DNA from: CAYJBP01 sp964368605
Lineage (GTDB): Bacteria > Bacillota > Dehalobacteriia > UBA4068
Direction of reading: 5' to 3'
DNA: 22,258 bases
NCBI GenBank assembly: GCA_964368605.1
Contig: CAYJBP010000029.1
Coordinates: forward strand, 1 to 22,258
Made by a program: the position numbers and the translations under genes. The notes beneath the pieces are model-generated. The model saw nothing but the letters and a program-made list of their open reading frames with translations. It was not told the origin of the DNA and did no database searches. Below, in pieces: positions 1 to 7,166 of this stretch (positions are counted from its first letter, which is position 1; every line of letters starts with the position of its first letter).

Positions 1-68
1 GCTAAAGCAGTACCGGCAAAACATAATATCAGCGTAAGCGCCAATACCAATCCCAAAACCTTCTTCAT
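1..68 (-). CDS. N-terminus of an exported protein (partial, runs off left edge)
   Basis: Reading leftward from an ATG at 68-66, the first 22 codons give a classic Sec signal peptide: a Met-Lys-Lys start, a hydrophobic core of Leu, Val and Ala, and a possible signal peptidase I site at Ala-Leu-Ala at the edge of the window. A good ribosome binding site (CCTCCT on the plus strand, 78-83) lies nine bases upstream of the start. The single Cys at residue 16 has no proper lipobox, so a lipoprotein is less likely than a secreted or periplasmic protein. The mature part is outside the window and its function cannot be told. It is divergent from the operon starting at 385. Confidence 0.75.
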   Translation of the reverse strand, partial: MKKVLGLVLALTLILCFAGTAL

Positions 69-164
69 AAATTCTAACCTCCTAAATATAATTATATAAA
101 TTTAATTACATACCATAATCTATTAGAAGTTCGCCGCTTAAAAAAAGTTCCCTTCTTTATATAG

Positions 165-204
165 CATATATCGTAAAAAAATTAAGAATTTTTTACTATA
201 TATG
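165..204. repeat. AT-rich inverted repeat between divergent genes
   Basis: Bases 165-183 and 187-204 form nearly perfect inverted arms: CATATAT and a G/C, then a run of A, against the matching run of T and ATATATG. The centre is three bases (AAG) and the arms differ by about one mismatch or slip. It lies about 60 bases upstream of the rightward -35 box and about 100 bases upstream of the leftward start codon. It could be an operator for a dimeric regulator or a structural element. A terminator is unlikely because no gene ends here. Confidence 0.55.
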
Positions 205-265
205 GTAATTTTGTTAATAAATAGTCTAAAAATCTGATTAATTATAAAAAAAATAAAAATTTAAC

Positions 266-294
266 TTTACATATCAATTTTTGTATTGTATTAT
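266..294 (+). promoter_or_regulatory. Probable sigma-A promoter of the hydrolase-to-hslU operon
   Basis: TTTACA (266-271) and TATTAT (289-294) are each one base from the vegetative consensus and are separated by 17 bases. The transcript would begin near 301, leaving a leader of roughly 84 bases before the start codon at 385. This also argues against translation from the upstream ATG at 286. Confidence 0.65.
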
Positions 295-374
295 GTAGGA
301 TATATATTTTTCTTACTTGCATATTATATAGAAGAAATAATTTGTTTTTCTTATAAACAGTCGAATTTTGCAGC

Positions 375-380
375 GGGGGT
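375..380 (+). promoter_or_regulatory. Ribosome binding site deciding the hydrolase start
   Basis: GGGGGT ends five bases before the ATG at 385. It is the only purine-rich site near a possible start in this frame and supports 385 over the upstream ATG at 286. Confidence 0.5.
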
Positions 381-384
381 AATA

Positions 385-1143
385 ATGAAAATTACTATCG
401 ATGATTTGCAAATTGAATATCGAATTAGCGGCCAAGGCGAGCAGGTTTTGCTTATGCATGGCTGGGGCGTAGATAGCAGCACTTTAGATGGCCTACACGA
501 GCATTTATGCAGCTTTATGCAAGTGGCCAGCCTGGATTTGCCCGGCTTTGGCCAAAGCGATGCCCCACAAGAGGCCTGGTCTATCTATGACTATGCCGCA
601 TTTATCGAAAAATTTTGCACCGCTATCAACTGGCCTAAGCCCCATTTAATCGGCCATTCCTTTGGCGGTAGGCTGGCAATTATCTTAGGCGCTAAAGGTT
701 TTGGCCGCAAAATAGTGCTAACCGGGGCGGCCGGTATTAAGCCTAAGCGCAGCTTAAAGTATTATTTTAAGGTTTATAGTTATAAAGCGGCCAAGCGCTT
801 TTGGCAATTGCCTTTGCTAAATCGCCATTATGATAAAATGATGGCCAAATGGCAAAAAAAGAATAGTAAAAGTGATTATGCCCTGGCTAAAGGTATTATG
901 CGCCCCATTTTGGTTAAAGTAGTAAACGAAGATTTAAAATATCTATTGCCGCAAATTAAAAATTCTACCCTACTAATTTGGGGTGCTAATGACACCGCCG
1001 CCCCCTTAGGCGATGGCCAAATTATGGAAAAATTGATTAAAGATAGCGGCTTGGTAGTTTTTGAAAACTGCGGCCATTATCCATTTTTGGAGCAACCGCA
1101 ACGCTTTTATAAAATTTGTGATAGCTTTTTTAATAAGGAGTAG
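385..1143 (+). CDS. Alpha/beta-fold hydrolase
   Basis: A 252-residue cytoplasmic protein with the full layout of a small single-domain alpha/beta hydrolase. His25-Gly26 after a hydrophobic strand forms the oxyanion region, Gly-His-Ser-Phe-Gly (90-94) is the nucleophile elbow with Ser92, Asp203 follows strand 6 (Trp-Gly-Ala-Asn-Asp), and His231 (Cys-Gly-His-Tyr-Pro-Phe) completes the triad. A helical cap lies around 117-190. There is no signal peptide if translation begins at 385. That start is chosen because a GGGGGT site precedes it and the family homology begins there; the alternative ATG at 286 adds 33 hydrophobic residues unlike the family and lies within the promoter. It is the first gene of the long operon, two bases before the Mur ligase gene. 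The substrate is not predictable; a role in precursor or cell wall metabolism is only suggested by position. Confidence 0.85.
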   Translation: MKITIDDLQIEYRISGQGEQVLLMHGWGVDSSTLDGLHEHLCSFMQVASLDLPGFGQSDAPQEAWSIYDYAAFIEKFCTAINWPKPHLIGHSFGGRLAIILGAKGFGRKIVLTGAAGIKPKRSLKYYFKVYSYKAAKRFWQLPLLNRHYDKMMAKWQKKNSKSDYALAKGIMRPILVKVVNEDLKYLLPQIKNSTLLIWGANDTAAPLGDGQIMEKLIKDSGLVVFENCGHYPFLEQPQRFYKICDSFFNKE

Positions 1144-1145
1144 CC

Positions 1146-2750
1146 ATGACTTTAATTATTATCATAATCGGCCTACTGATATTCGGCCTTTATATGGGCT
1201 TAAAACTAAAGCATGATTTGCATATGTTGCAGCAAAATTCTTATATCAATCAACGCTATTTAAGATGGAGCAGGCTAAATAGCAAGCCGCCTTTAAGCGA
1301 TTTATTATGCTTTGGCTTTTTATTAATCGCCTTTATCCTGGCCATTAGGGGGCGCACCGATTTAGTAATTTATGCCTATTTGCTGCTTAGCCTAATTGCT
1401 ATAGCTCGGATAGTCTATTTAAAAAAGCGGCCGCCGGCTAAAAAACCGCTGGTGATGACCGCTCGTGCCAAGCGTATTTATTTTACGGCTCTTGGCCTAT
1501 GGCTAATTCTAACTGTTGGCTGCGCTTTGATTTATCAGCCGCTAAATAATCCTTTTTATCATTATATTGCCTTGCTTGGGTTATGGGCAATTATTGCTTA
1601 TAGCGGCCATTATCTGCTTTTTATCAATATTTTGCTTAAGCCTATTGAGCAAAACATCAATAATAAATACCTAAACGAGGCCAAGCAAATTTTGGCGGCA
1701 CGCCCCGATTTAATTAAAATTGCCATCACAGGCAGCTATGGCAAAACCAGTGTAAAGATGATTTTGGCCGCCATGCTCGCCGAGCAATTTATTACCCTAG
1801 CCACGCCCGAAAGTGTAAATACACCGATGGGCATTACCCGTATTGTGCGAGAAAAGCTAAAGCCCATTCATCAAATATTTATTTGCGAAATGGGCGCTAA
1901 ACAAGTAGGCGATATTGCTGAATTATGCGATTTAGTGCAGCCTAAAGCCGGTATTTTAACGGCTATCGGTGCTCAGCATTTAGAAACATTTGGCAGCCAG
2001 CAAAATATTATCAATACCAAATTTGAATTAATCCGTGCCCTGCCAACCGATGGCCTGGCCGTACTTAATTTGGCTAATCAATATATTTTTGATAATCAAG
2101 CACAAGCCCCTTGCCCGATTATCGGCTATGGCCTAGAGGCAGCCCAAGGCTATTTTGCCCAAAATATCAGCTATCAAGCCCAAGGGCTAAGCTTTGATAT
2201 CATCGCCCCCAATGGCGAAAGTGCCACCTTTAATAGCCGCCTTTTAGGCAATCATAATATCAATAATATTGTGGGGGCGGCGGCTTTAGCCCATCAATTG
2301 GGCCTGCCTTTAGCCAAGGCTGCTTTGGCCGTGCGCTCTTTAGCGCCGCTTGAACATCGCCTGCAAATTATCAAGGCCGCCCAGTATACAATTATCGACG
2401 ATGCTTTCAATTCCAACCCGGCCGGCGCTAAGGCGGCAATTGAGGTTTTAGGCCAAATGAAGGGCAATCAAAAAATATTAATCACCCCGGGTATGGTCGA
2501 ATTAGGCGCTAAAGAGGCCGAGCTTAATCGTCAAATGGCCGCCTTTGCGGCCACAGTTTGCGATTATATTATCCTGGTTGGTAAAAAACATAGCCTACCC
2601 TTACAAGAAGGGCTTAAGCAGGCCGCCTATTCTAATTTTGCGGTGGCTGCCGATTTAAATGAGGCCAGAGCCATCTTGGCCGAAATTGTTCAAAAAGATG
2701 ATATTGTCCTTTTCGAAAACGATTTACCAGATACTTATAATGAAGCCTAA
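1146..2750 (+). CDS. Membrane-anchored MurF-like Mur ligase
   Basis: This 534-residue protein joins an N-terminal membrane region to a Mur ligase core. Hydrophobic segments lie at about 3-19, 54-69, 73-92, 113-130 and 136-163. The ATP-binding central domain follows: P-loop Gly-Ser-Tyr-Gly-Lys-Thr-Ser (196-202), Glu-Met-Gly-Ala-Lys (248-252) and the MurF-type His-Leu-Glu-Thr-Phe-Gly-Ser near 278-284. The C-terminal ligase domain carries Glu-His-Arg and Asp-Asp-Ala-Phe-Asn-Ser-Asn-Pro, the MurF signature. MurF adds D-Ala-D-Ala to the UDP-MurNAc tripeptide. However, I see no N-terminal UDP-MurNAc-binding domain (no Asp-Ser-Arg motif), and the C-terminus ends in Glu-Asn-Asp-Leu-Pro-Asp instead of the Lys-Gly-Ser-Arg type. 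Its partner ddl follows directly. It may be a MurF paralogue acting on a membrane-bound substrate, or the organism's working MurF. AAGGAG at 1135-1140 sets the start. Confidence 0.85.
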   Translation: MTLIIIIIGLLIFGLYMGLKLKHDLHMLQQNSYINQRYLRWSRLNSKPPLSDLLCFGFLLIAFILAIRGRTDLVIYAYLLLSLIAIARIVYLKKRPPAKKPLVMTARAKRIYFTALGLWLILTVGCALIYQPLNNPFYHYIALLGLWAIIAYSGHYLLFINILLKPIEQNINNKYLNEAKQILAARPDLIKIAITGSYGKTSVKMILAAMLAEQFITLATPESVNTPMGITRIVREKLKPIHQIFICEMGAKQVGDIAELCDLVQPKAGILTAIGAQHLETFGSQQNIINTKFELIRALPTDGLAVLNLANQYIFDNQAQAPCPIIGYGLEAAQGYFAQNISYQAQGLSFDIIAPNGESATFNSRLLGNHNINNIVGAAALAHQLGLPLAKAALAVRSLAPLEHRLQIIKAAQYTIIDDAFNSNPAGAKAAIEVLGQMKGNQKILITPGMVELGAKEAELNRQMAAFAATVCDYIILVGKKHSLPLQEGLKQAAYSNFAVAADLNEARAILAEIVQKDDIVLFENDLPDTYNEA

Positions 2751-2755
2751 GGAGG
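2749..2755 (+). promoter_or_regulatory. Ribosome binding site deciding the ddl start
   Basis: AAGGAGG overlaps the murF-like stop codon and lies ten bases before the ATG at 2766. A TTG at 2757 is in frame but only one base from this site, which is too close, so 2766 is preferred. Confidence 0.7.
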
Positions 2756-2765
2756 ATTGCAATTA

Positions 2766-3935
2766 ATGAATATCGGTTTTATTTTTGGCGGACGCAGCGT
2801 AGAACATGAGGTTTCGATTATTCATGCCATCCAAGCTATTAATGCGCTGCCGGCTAAATATCAAGCTATCCCTATTTATATCAGCAAAGAAGGCCAGTGG
2901 TATAGTGGCGATTGCCTTAAAGAATTAAGTTCTTATCAGAATATTTCTGCCCTCCTTAATCAGGCTATTAAGGTTGATTTTGCCGTAAATTATCAAAATT
3001 GGCAATTAACGGAAATCGGCAAAGGCGGCCTTTTTGCTAAGCCTAAGCAAATTGCTTTAGATTTAATCATCCCGGTTATCCATGGTGCTCATGGCGAAGA
3101 CGGCTGCTTGCAGGGACTATTAGAATTATCGGGCATCCCTTATGCCGGCCCTAATGTTTTGGGTGCCGCCTTAGGCATGGATAAAATAGCAATGAAGGCC
3201 ATCCTTAAAGAGGCCGCCTTACCGGTTGTAGATTATATGGCCTTTAGCCGCCAAGCTTGGCAAAATAAGCGCCAAGATTTAATCGATCAAGCCGAAAACT
3301 TAGGTTATCCTTTAATCGTAAAGCCTGCTACCTTGGGATCTTCGATTGGCATTAATAAGGTTGCTAATCAAGAAGAACTAATCATAGCCATCGATTTAGC
3401 CGCCGATTTAGCCTTAAGAATATTAGTGGAAAAAGCCGTTTGCCCTTTGCGCGAATTAAATTGTGCAATTATCGGTAGCGGCGATGATTATCAATTATCG
3501 GCTATCGAAGAGCCGCTAAGCAGCGAGCAAATCCTTTCTTTTGCCGATAAATACTTAGGATCAGGCGCTAAAGAAGGCAGCAAGGCAAGCGGCATGACCG
3601 GCGCCAAAAGGCAAATTCCTGCCCAAATAAGCGATGATATTGCCGCCCAAGTTTATGATTTAACGGCCAAAGCCTTTGCCGCCATGGATGGCCTGGGCGT
3701 TTGCCGTATCGATTTTTTGCTAAACAGCGATACCGGTAAGCTTTATATAAATGAATTAAATACGATACCCGGTTCTTTATCTTTTTATTTATTCGCACCT
3801 ACGGGGCTTGATTACCCGGCCTTGCTCGAAAAATTAATTAGCCTGGCTTTAGATCAATATCGGATTAAGCAAAAAACGGTTTATACTTATCAATCCAATA
3901 TTTTAGCCGGAGGCCATGCTAAGGGAAAGAAGTGA
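2766..3935 (+). CDS. ddl: D-alanine--D-alanine ligase
   Basis: A 389-residue cytoplasmic ATP-grasp ligase that joins two D-Ala for peptidoglycan precursors. The N-terminal signature Gly-Gly-Arg-Ser-Val-Glu-His-Glu-Val-Ser spans 8-17. The glycine-rich ATP loop Leu-Gly-Ser-Ser-Ile-Gly lies at 190-195, with Lys187 before it, and the metal/phosphate region Tyr-Ile-Asn-Glu-Leu-Asn-Thr-Ile-Pro-Gly at 327-336. The omega-loop holds a Lys-Tyr pair (262-263) as in E. coli DdlB, favouring D-Ala-D-Ala over the D-Ala-D-Lac product of Van-type ligases. Length is normal for the DdlA/Van branch, although the loop around 264-280 is unusually rich in Gly, Ser and Ala. The gene starts 15 bases after the MurF-like gene, so the two enzymes that make and attach the dipeptide are co-transcribed. 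Four bases separate it from dprA. Confidence 0.93.
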   Translation: MNIGFIFGGRSVEHEVSIIHAIQAINALPAKYQAIPIYISKEGQWYSGDCLKELSSYQNISALLNQAIKVDFAVNYQNWQLTEIGKGGLFAKPKQIALDLIIPVIHGAHGEDGCLQGLLELSGIPYAGPNVLGAALGMDKIAMKAILKEAALPVVDYMAFSRQAWQNKRQDLIDQAENLGYPLIVKPATLGSSIGINKVANQEELIIAIDLAADLALRILVEKAVCPLRELNCAIIGSGDDYQLSAIEEPLSSEQILSFADKYLGSGAKEGSKASGMTGAKRQIPAQISDDIAAQVYDLTAKAFAAMDGLGVCRIDFLLNSDTGKLYINELNTIPGSLSFYLFAPTGLDYPALLEKLISLALDQYRIKQKTVYTYQSNILAGGHAKGKK

Positions 3936-3939
3936 TAAT

Positions 3940-5034
3940 ATGCCCGATTTAGCCTATTTATTGGCCTTGCATAGCTTATATAAATTAGGCAATATTAAGT
4001 TTAGGCATTTGCTCGAGCATTTTGAAGGCTCGGCCGAAACGGCTTGGCATAATTTTGATTTATGGCCGCAAATCCTTAAACTTAGCCCCGATTTGCTAGC
4101 CGAAATTGGCGATTTGTATCATAAATGCCAAATCAACAAAATCCATGAGCAATATTTGGCCTCTGGTGCCAGCCTGGTATTATGGGAAAATAGTCATTAT
4201 CCGAATGTGCTTAATGATATTTATAATGCACCGCCCTTGCTCTTTTACTATGGCCAATTGCCTACCGAGCAAGATATTTGCTTAAGCATTATCGGCTCGC
4301 GCAAGGCCAGTGCCTATGGCCGCCAAGTGGCCGAAATTTTGGCCTATGATTTGGCCTTACAAGGCATAACCATCGTTAGCGGCATGGCACGAGGCATAGA
4401 TACTATTGGCCATAAGCAGGCCTTAAAGGCAAATAGCAAAACTATTGCCGTTTTAGGCAGTGGCCTAAATATTATATATCCGCCCGAAAATCAAGAGCTT
4501 TATCAGCAAATTTGCCAAAATGGAGCAGTAATCAGCGAATTTCCTTTTGATACACCGCCCAATGCTTTTAACTTTCCCCAGCGTAATCGCATTATCAGTG
4601 GCCTAAGCAAAGGCATTATCGTTATCGAGGCCGGCCAAAAAAGCGGCACTTTAGTTACGGTAGATTATGCGCTGGAGCAAGGCAAAGATATTTATGCAGT
4701 ACCCGGCCCAATTAATAGCCCTTATAGTATAGGCACCAATAAATTGATTAAGCAAGGCGCTCATTTAGTACAAACTGCCGCCGATATCTATAATAATTAT
4801 TTGGACAAGCCCATCAAAGGTAAACCGCAAGCGGCCAATCCTAAAATTGAATTGGCCGATGAGGAAAGAGCCTTATTAAAAAAAATGTATATAGCGCAGC
4901 ATTTTGATCAATTAATCGAAATTAGCAATTTTAGCCCCTCTAAATTATCAGCCCTATTAACCATATGGGAAATTCGTGGCCTTATTGTGCAATTGCCCGG
5001 CCGCTACTATCAGGCAAAGATTAAAAAATTATAA
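3940..5034 (+). CDS. dprA: DNA-processing protein DprA
   Basis: A 364-residue DprA/Smf protein, which binds incoming single-stranded DNA during natural transformation and loads RecA. The N-terminal region (about 1-65) resembles the helical or helix-hairpin-helix part. The Rossmann core follows with Ile-Gly-Ser-Arg-Lys-Ala-Ser (118-124), Ser-Gly-Met-Ala-Arg-Gly-Ile-Asp (147-154), Leu-Gly-Ser-Gly-Leu (172-176) and Phe-Pro-Gln-Arg-Asn-Arg-Ile-Ile-Ser-Gly (212-221). A C-terminal winged-helix-like domain covers about 305-360. The start at 3940 lies four bases after the ddl stop with a modest AAAGAAG site. An in-frame ATG at 3916 overlaps ddl and has GGAGG only two bases away, so it is less likely. 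No other competence genes are in view, and dprA is often kept as part of this housekeeping cluster. Confidence 0.94.
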   Translation: MPDLAYLLALHSLYKLGNIKFRHLLEHFEGSAETAWHNFDLWPQILKLSPDLLAEIGDLYHKCQINKIHEQYLASGASLVLWENSHYPNVLNDIYNAPPLLFYYGQLPTEQDICLSIIGSRKASAYGRQVAEILAYDLALQGITIVSGMARGIDTIGHKQALKANSKTIAVLGSGLNIIYPPENQELYQQICQNGAVISEFPFDTPPNAFNFPQRNRIISGLSKGIIVIEAGQKSGTLVTVDYALEQGKDIYAVPGPINSPYSIGTNKLIKQGAHLVQTAADIYNNYLDKPIKGKPQAANPKIELADEERALLKKMYIAQHFDQLIEISNFSPSKLSALLTIWEIRGLIVQLPGRYYQAKIKKL

Positions 5035-5060
5035 TAATTATATATCAACTAGGAGGAAGT

Positions 5061-7166
5061 ATGAAAACACTTATCATTGTGGAATCGCCAACCAAGGCTA
5101 AAACGATTGAAAAGTTTTTAGGCAAGCAATACTCGGTTAAGTCCTGTATGGGGCATATTCGGGATTTGCCCAAAAGCTCTTTGGGCGTTGATACCGAAAA
5201 CAATTTTGCACCTCATTATATTACAATTAGGGGCAAAGGCGATGTTATTAAAGTTTTAAAAGACGAAGCCAAAAAGGCCGATCGCATTCTGCTGGCCAGC
5301 GACCCCGACCGTGAGGGGGAAGCCATTGCCTGGCATTTGCAGCAATATTTGAATGTGCAAAACCCCAAATGCCGAATTCGCTTTAATGAAATTACCGAAG
5401 AAGCCGTAAAAAAAGCGGTAAAAGAACCGATTGCCATCGATATAGATAAAGTAGAAGCCCAGCAAGCCCGTCGTATTTTGGATCGCTTAGTTGGCTATAA
5501 AATTAGCCCCCTGCTTTGGAAAAAAGTTAAAAAAGGCTTATCGGCCGGCCGTGTTCAATCGGTGGCGGTACGCCTAATTTGCGATCGCGAAGAGGAAATC
5601 AATAATTTTATCCCCGAAGAATATTGGAGCTTAGCTGCCCATTTAAAGGCCGAAAACGGCGAGCTTATCACCAAGCTAAATAAAATTAATGGCAAAAAGG
5701 CCGAAATTAATAGCCAAGAGCAAATGGATAAAATTTTGGCCGAATTAAAAAAGGCCGAATACCTGGTAAAATCCGTTAATACCAAGGAAAAACGCAAAAA
5801 TCCCCAAGCCCCGTTTACCACCAGTAGCATGCAGCAAGAGGCCTCGCGCCGCTTAGGCATGACTGCTAAAAAAACCATGCAAACCGCCCAGCAATTATAC
5901 GAAGGTATTGCCATTGGCGGCGTAGTTACCGGTTTAATTTCCTATATGCGTACCGACTCGGTACAAATTTCTACCGAGGCCTTAAACATGGTGCGTGAAT
6001 TTATCGGCGAACATTATAACAAAACCTTTTTACCTGCTAAACCCCATCAATATAGCAGTGGCAAAGGCCGCACCCAAAATGCTCACGAGGCCATTCGCCC
6101 TACCAATGTTACCCATACCCCCATCAATATGAAACCCTATTTAACCCCTCAGCAATATAAATTATATAAGCTAATTTGGGAGCGCTTTGTGGCCAGCCAA
6201 ATGGCGCCGGCCATCTATGATGTAAATACGGTAGATGTTAGCGCCGATAAATATTTATTTAGAGCAAGCGGTAGCATTCTTAAATTTGCCGGCTATACTC
6301 AAGTTTATGCCGAAGGCAAAGAAGAAGGCGATAAAGAAGAAAGCGGCCTAATCATCCCTGTTAAGGAAGGCGATAGCTTAAACTGTAATAAACTGGATCC
6401 CAAGCAACATTTTACCCAGCCGCCACCGCGCTACAATGAAGCAACTTTAATCAAAACCCTCGAAGAATTAGAGATTGGCCGCCCATCTACCTATGCTCCG
6501 ATTATCGATACCATCTTAGCTCGCTTTTATGTGGTGCGTGAGGAAAAGCAATTATATTCCACCGAATTAGGCGTATTGGTTATTGATTTGCTAAAGGAAT
6601 ATTTCCCCAATATTATTGATGTTGATTTTACGGCCGATATGGAGCGTAAGCTGGACGAAGTAGAAGATGGCCGTGATGAATGGCAGCGTATTTTGGGCGA
6701 ATTTTATACCCCCTTTGCCAAAACCCTGGAATTTGCCGAGGCCGAGATGGAAAAAATTGTTATCGAGCCGGAAATGAGCGATGAAATTTGCGAAAAATGC
6801 GGCAAGCAATTGGTTTATCGTTTGGGTCGTTATGGCAAGTTTTTGGCCTGCTCCGGTTTTCCGGAATGCCGCAATACCAAGGCTATTGTTGAGCCTACCA
6901 ATATCAAATGCTTAGCTTGTGGTGGCGATATAGTGCAGCGCAAAAGCAAAAGCGGCCGAGCCTTTTTTGGCTGCAGCAAATACCCCGATTGTTCTTATGT
7001 AGCCTGGGACATGCCCATCGAAGAAAAATGCCCTCATTGCAATACCCAGATGAGCGAAAAAACCAATCGTAATGGCGATAAAACCAAGCTTTGCCCTAAT
7101 CGGGATTGCCCAAGCAAGCAAAGCCAAGAAAAACGCAGTAAAGGTAGGCCGAAGAAAAAATCATGA
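5061..7166 (+). CDS. topA: DNA topoisomerase I (type IA)
   Basis: A 701-residue type IA topoisomerase, which relaxes negative supercoils by cutting one strand. The Toprim domain begins at residue 3 (Leu-Ile-Ile-Val-Glu-Ser-Pro-Thr-Lys-Ala) with the Mg-binding Asp-Pro-Asp-Arg-Glu-Gly-Glu at 81-87. The active-site tyrosine is Tyr295 in Ile-Ser-Tyr-Met-Arg-Thr-Asp-Ser. Ser-Ala-Gly-Arg-Val-Gln-Ser (161-167) is the conserved core element. The C-terminal tail holds three zinc-ribbon-like Cys4 units, with CxxC pairs at the starts of each, and a basic Lys/Arg end. Length and layout are normal for Bacillota. AGGAGG at 5051-5056 precedes the ATG. The last codons overlap the trmFO start (ATGA), which indicates translational coupling. 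Confidence 0.97.
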   Translation: MKTLIIVESPTKAKTIEKFLGKQYSVKSCMGHIRDLPKSSLGVDTENNFAPHYITIRGKGDVIKVLKDEAKKADRILLASDPDREGEAIAWHLQQYLNVQNPKCRIRFNEITEEAVKKAVKEPIAIDIDKVEAQQARRILDRLVGYKISPLLWKKVKKGLSAGRVQSVAVRLICDREEEINNFIPEEYWSLAAHLKAENGELITKLNKINGKKAEINSQEQMDKILAELKKAEYLVKSVNTKEKRKNPQAPFTTSSMQQEASRRLGMTAKKTMQTAQQLYEGIAIGGVVTGLISYMRTDSVQISTEALNMVREFIGEHYNKTFLPAKPHQYSSGKGRTQNAHEAIRPTNVTHTPINMKPYLTPQQYKLYKLIWERFVASQMAPAIYDVNTVDVSADKYLFRASGSILKFAGYTQVYAEGKEEGDKEESGLIIPVKEGDSLNCNKLDPKQHFTQPPPRYNEATLIKTLEELEIGRPSTYAPIIDTILARFYVVREEKQLYSTELGVLVIDLLKEYFPNIIDVDFTADMERKLDEVEDGRDEWQRILGEFYTPFAKTLEFAEAEMEKIVIEPEMSDEICEKCGKQLVYRLGRYGKFLACSGFPECRNTKAIVEPTNIKCLACGGDIVQRKSKSGRAFFGCSKYPDCSYVAWDMPIEEKCPHCNTQMSEKTNRNGDKTKLCPNRDCPSKQSQEKRSKGRPKKKS

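Larger units (their letters stand above)
69..384. other. Divergent AT-rich intergenic spacer
   Basis: This 316-base gap separates a leftward exported-protein gene from the rightward operon. It holds the ribosome binding site of the left gene, a long AT-rich inverted repeat (165-204) and a rightward promoter (266-294). An open frame continues upstream of 385 to an ATG at 286, but that ATG lies inside the promoter and has no ribosome binding site, so I treat it as untranslated leader. I could not find a convincing promoter for the left gene. Confidence 0.6.

Noticed and set aside
286..384. N-terminal extension of 33 residues for the alpha/beta hydrolase
   Set aside because: The upstream ATG lies within the predicted -10 region, has no ribosome binding site, and its residues do not resemble the hydrolase family; 385 has a plausible site.
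5555..5914. Leftward open frame of 119 codons inside topA
   Set aside because: Antisense to a complete topoisomerase gene and without a credible ribosome site or known motifs.
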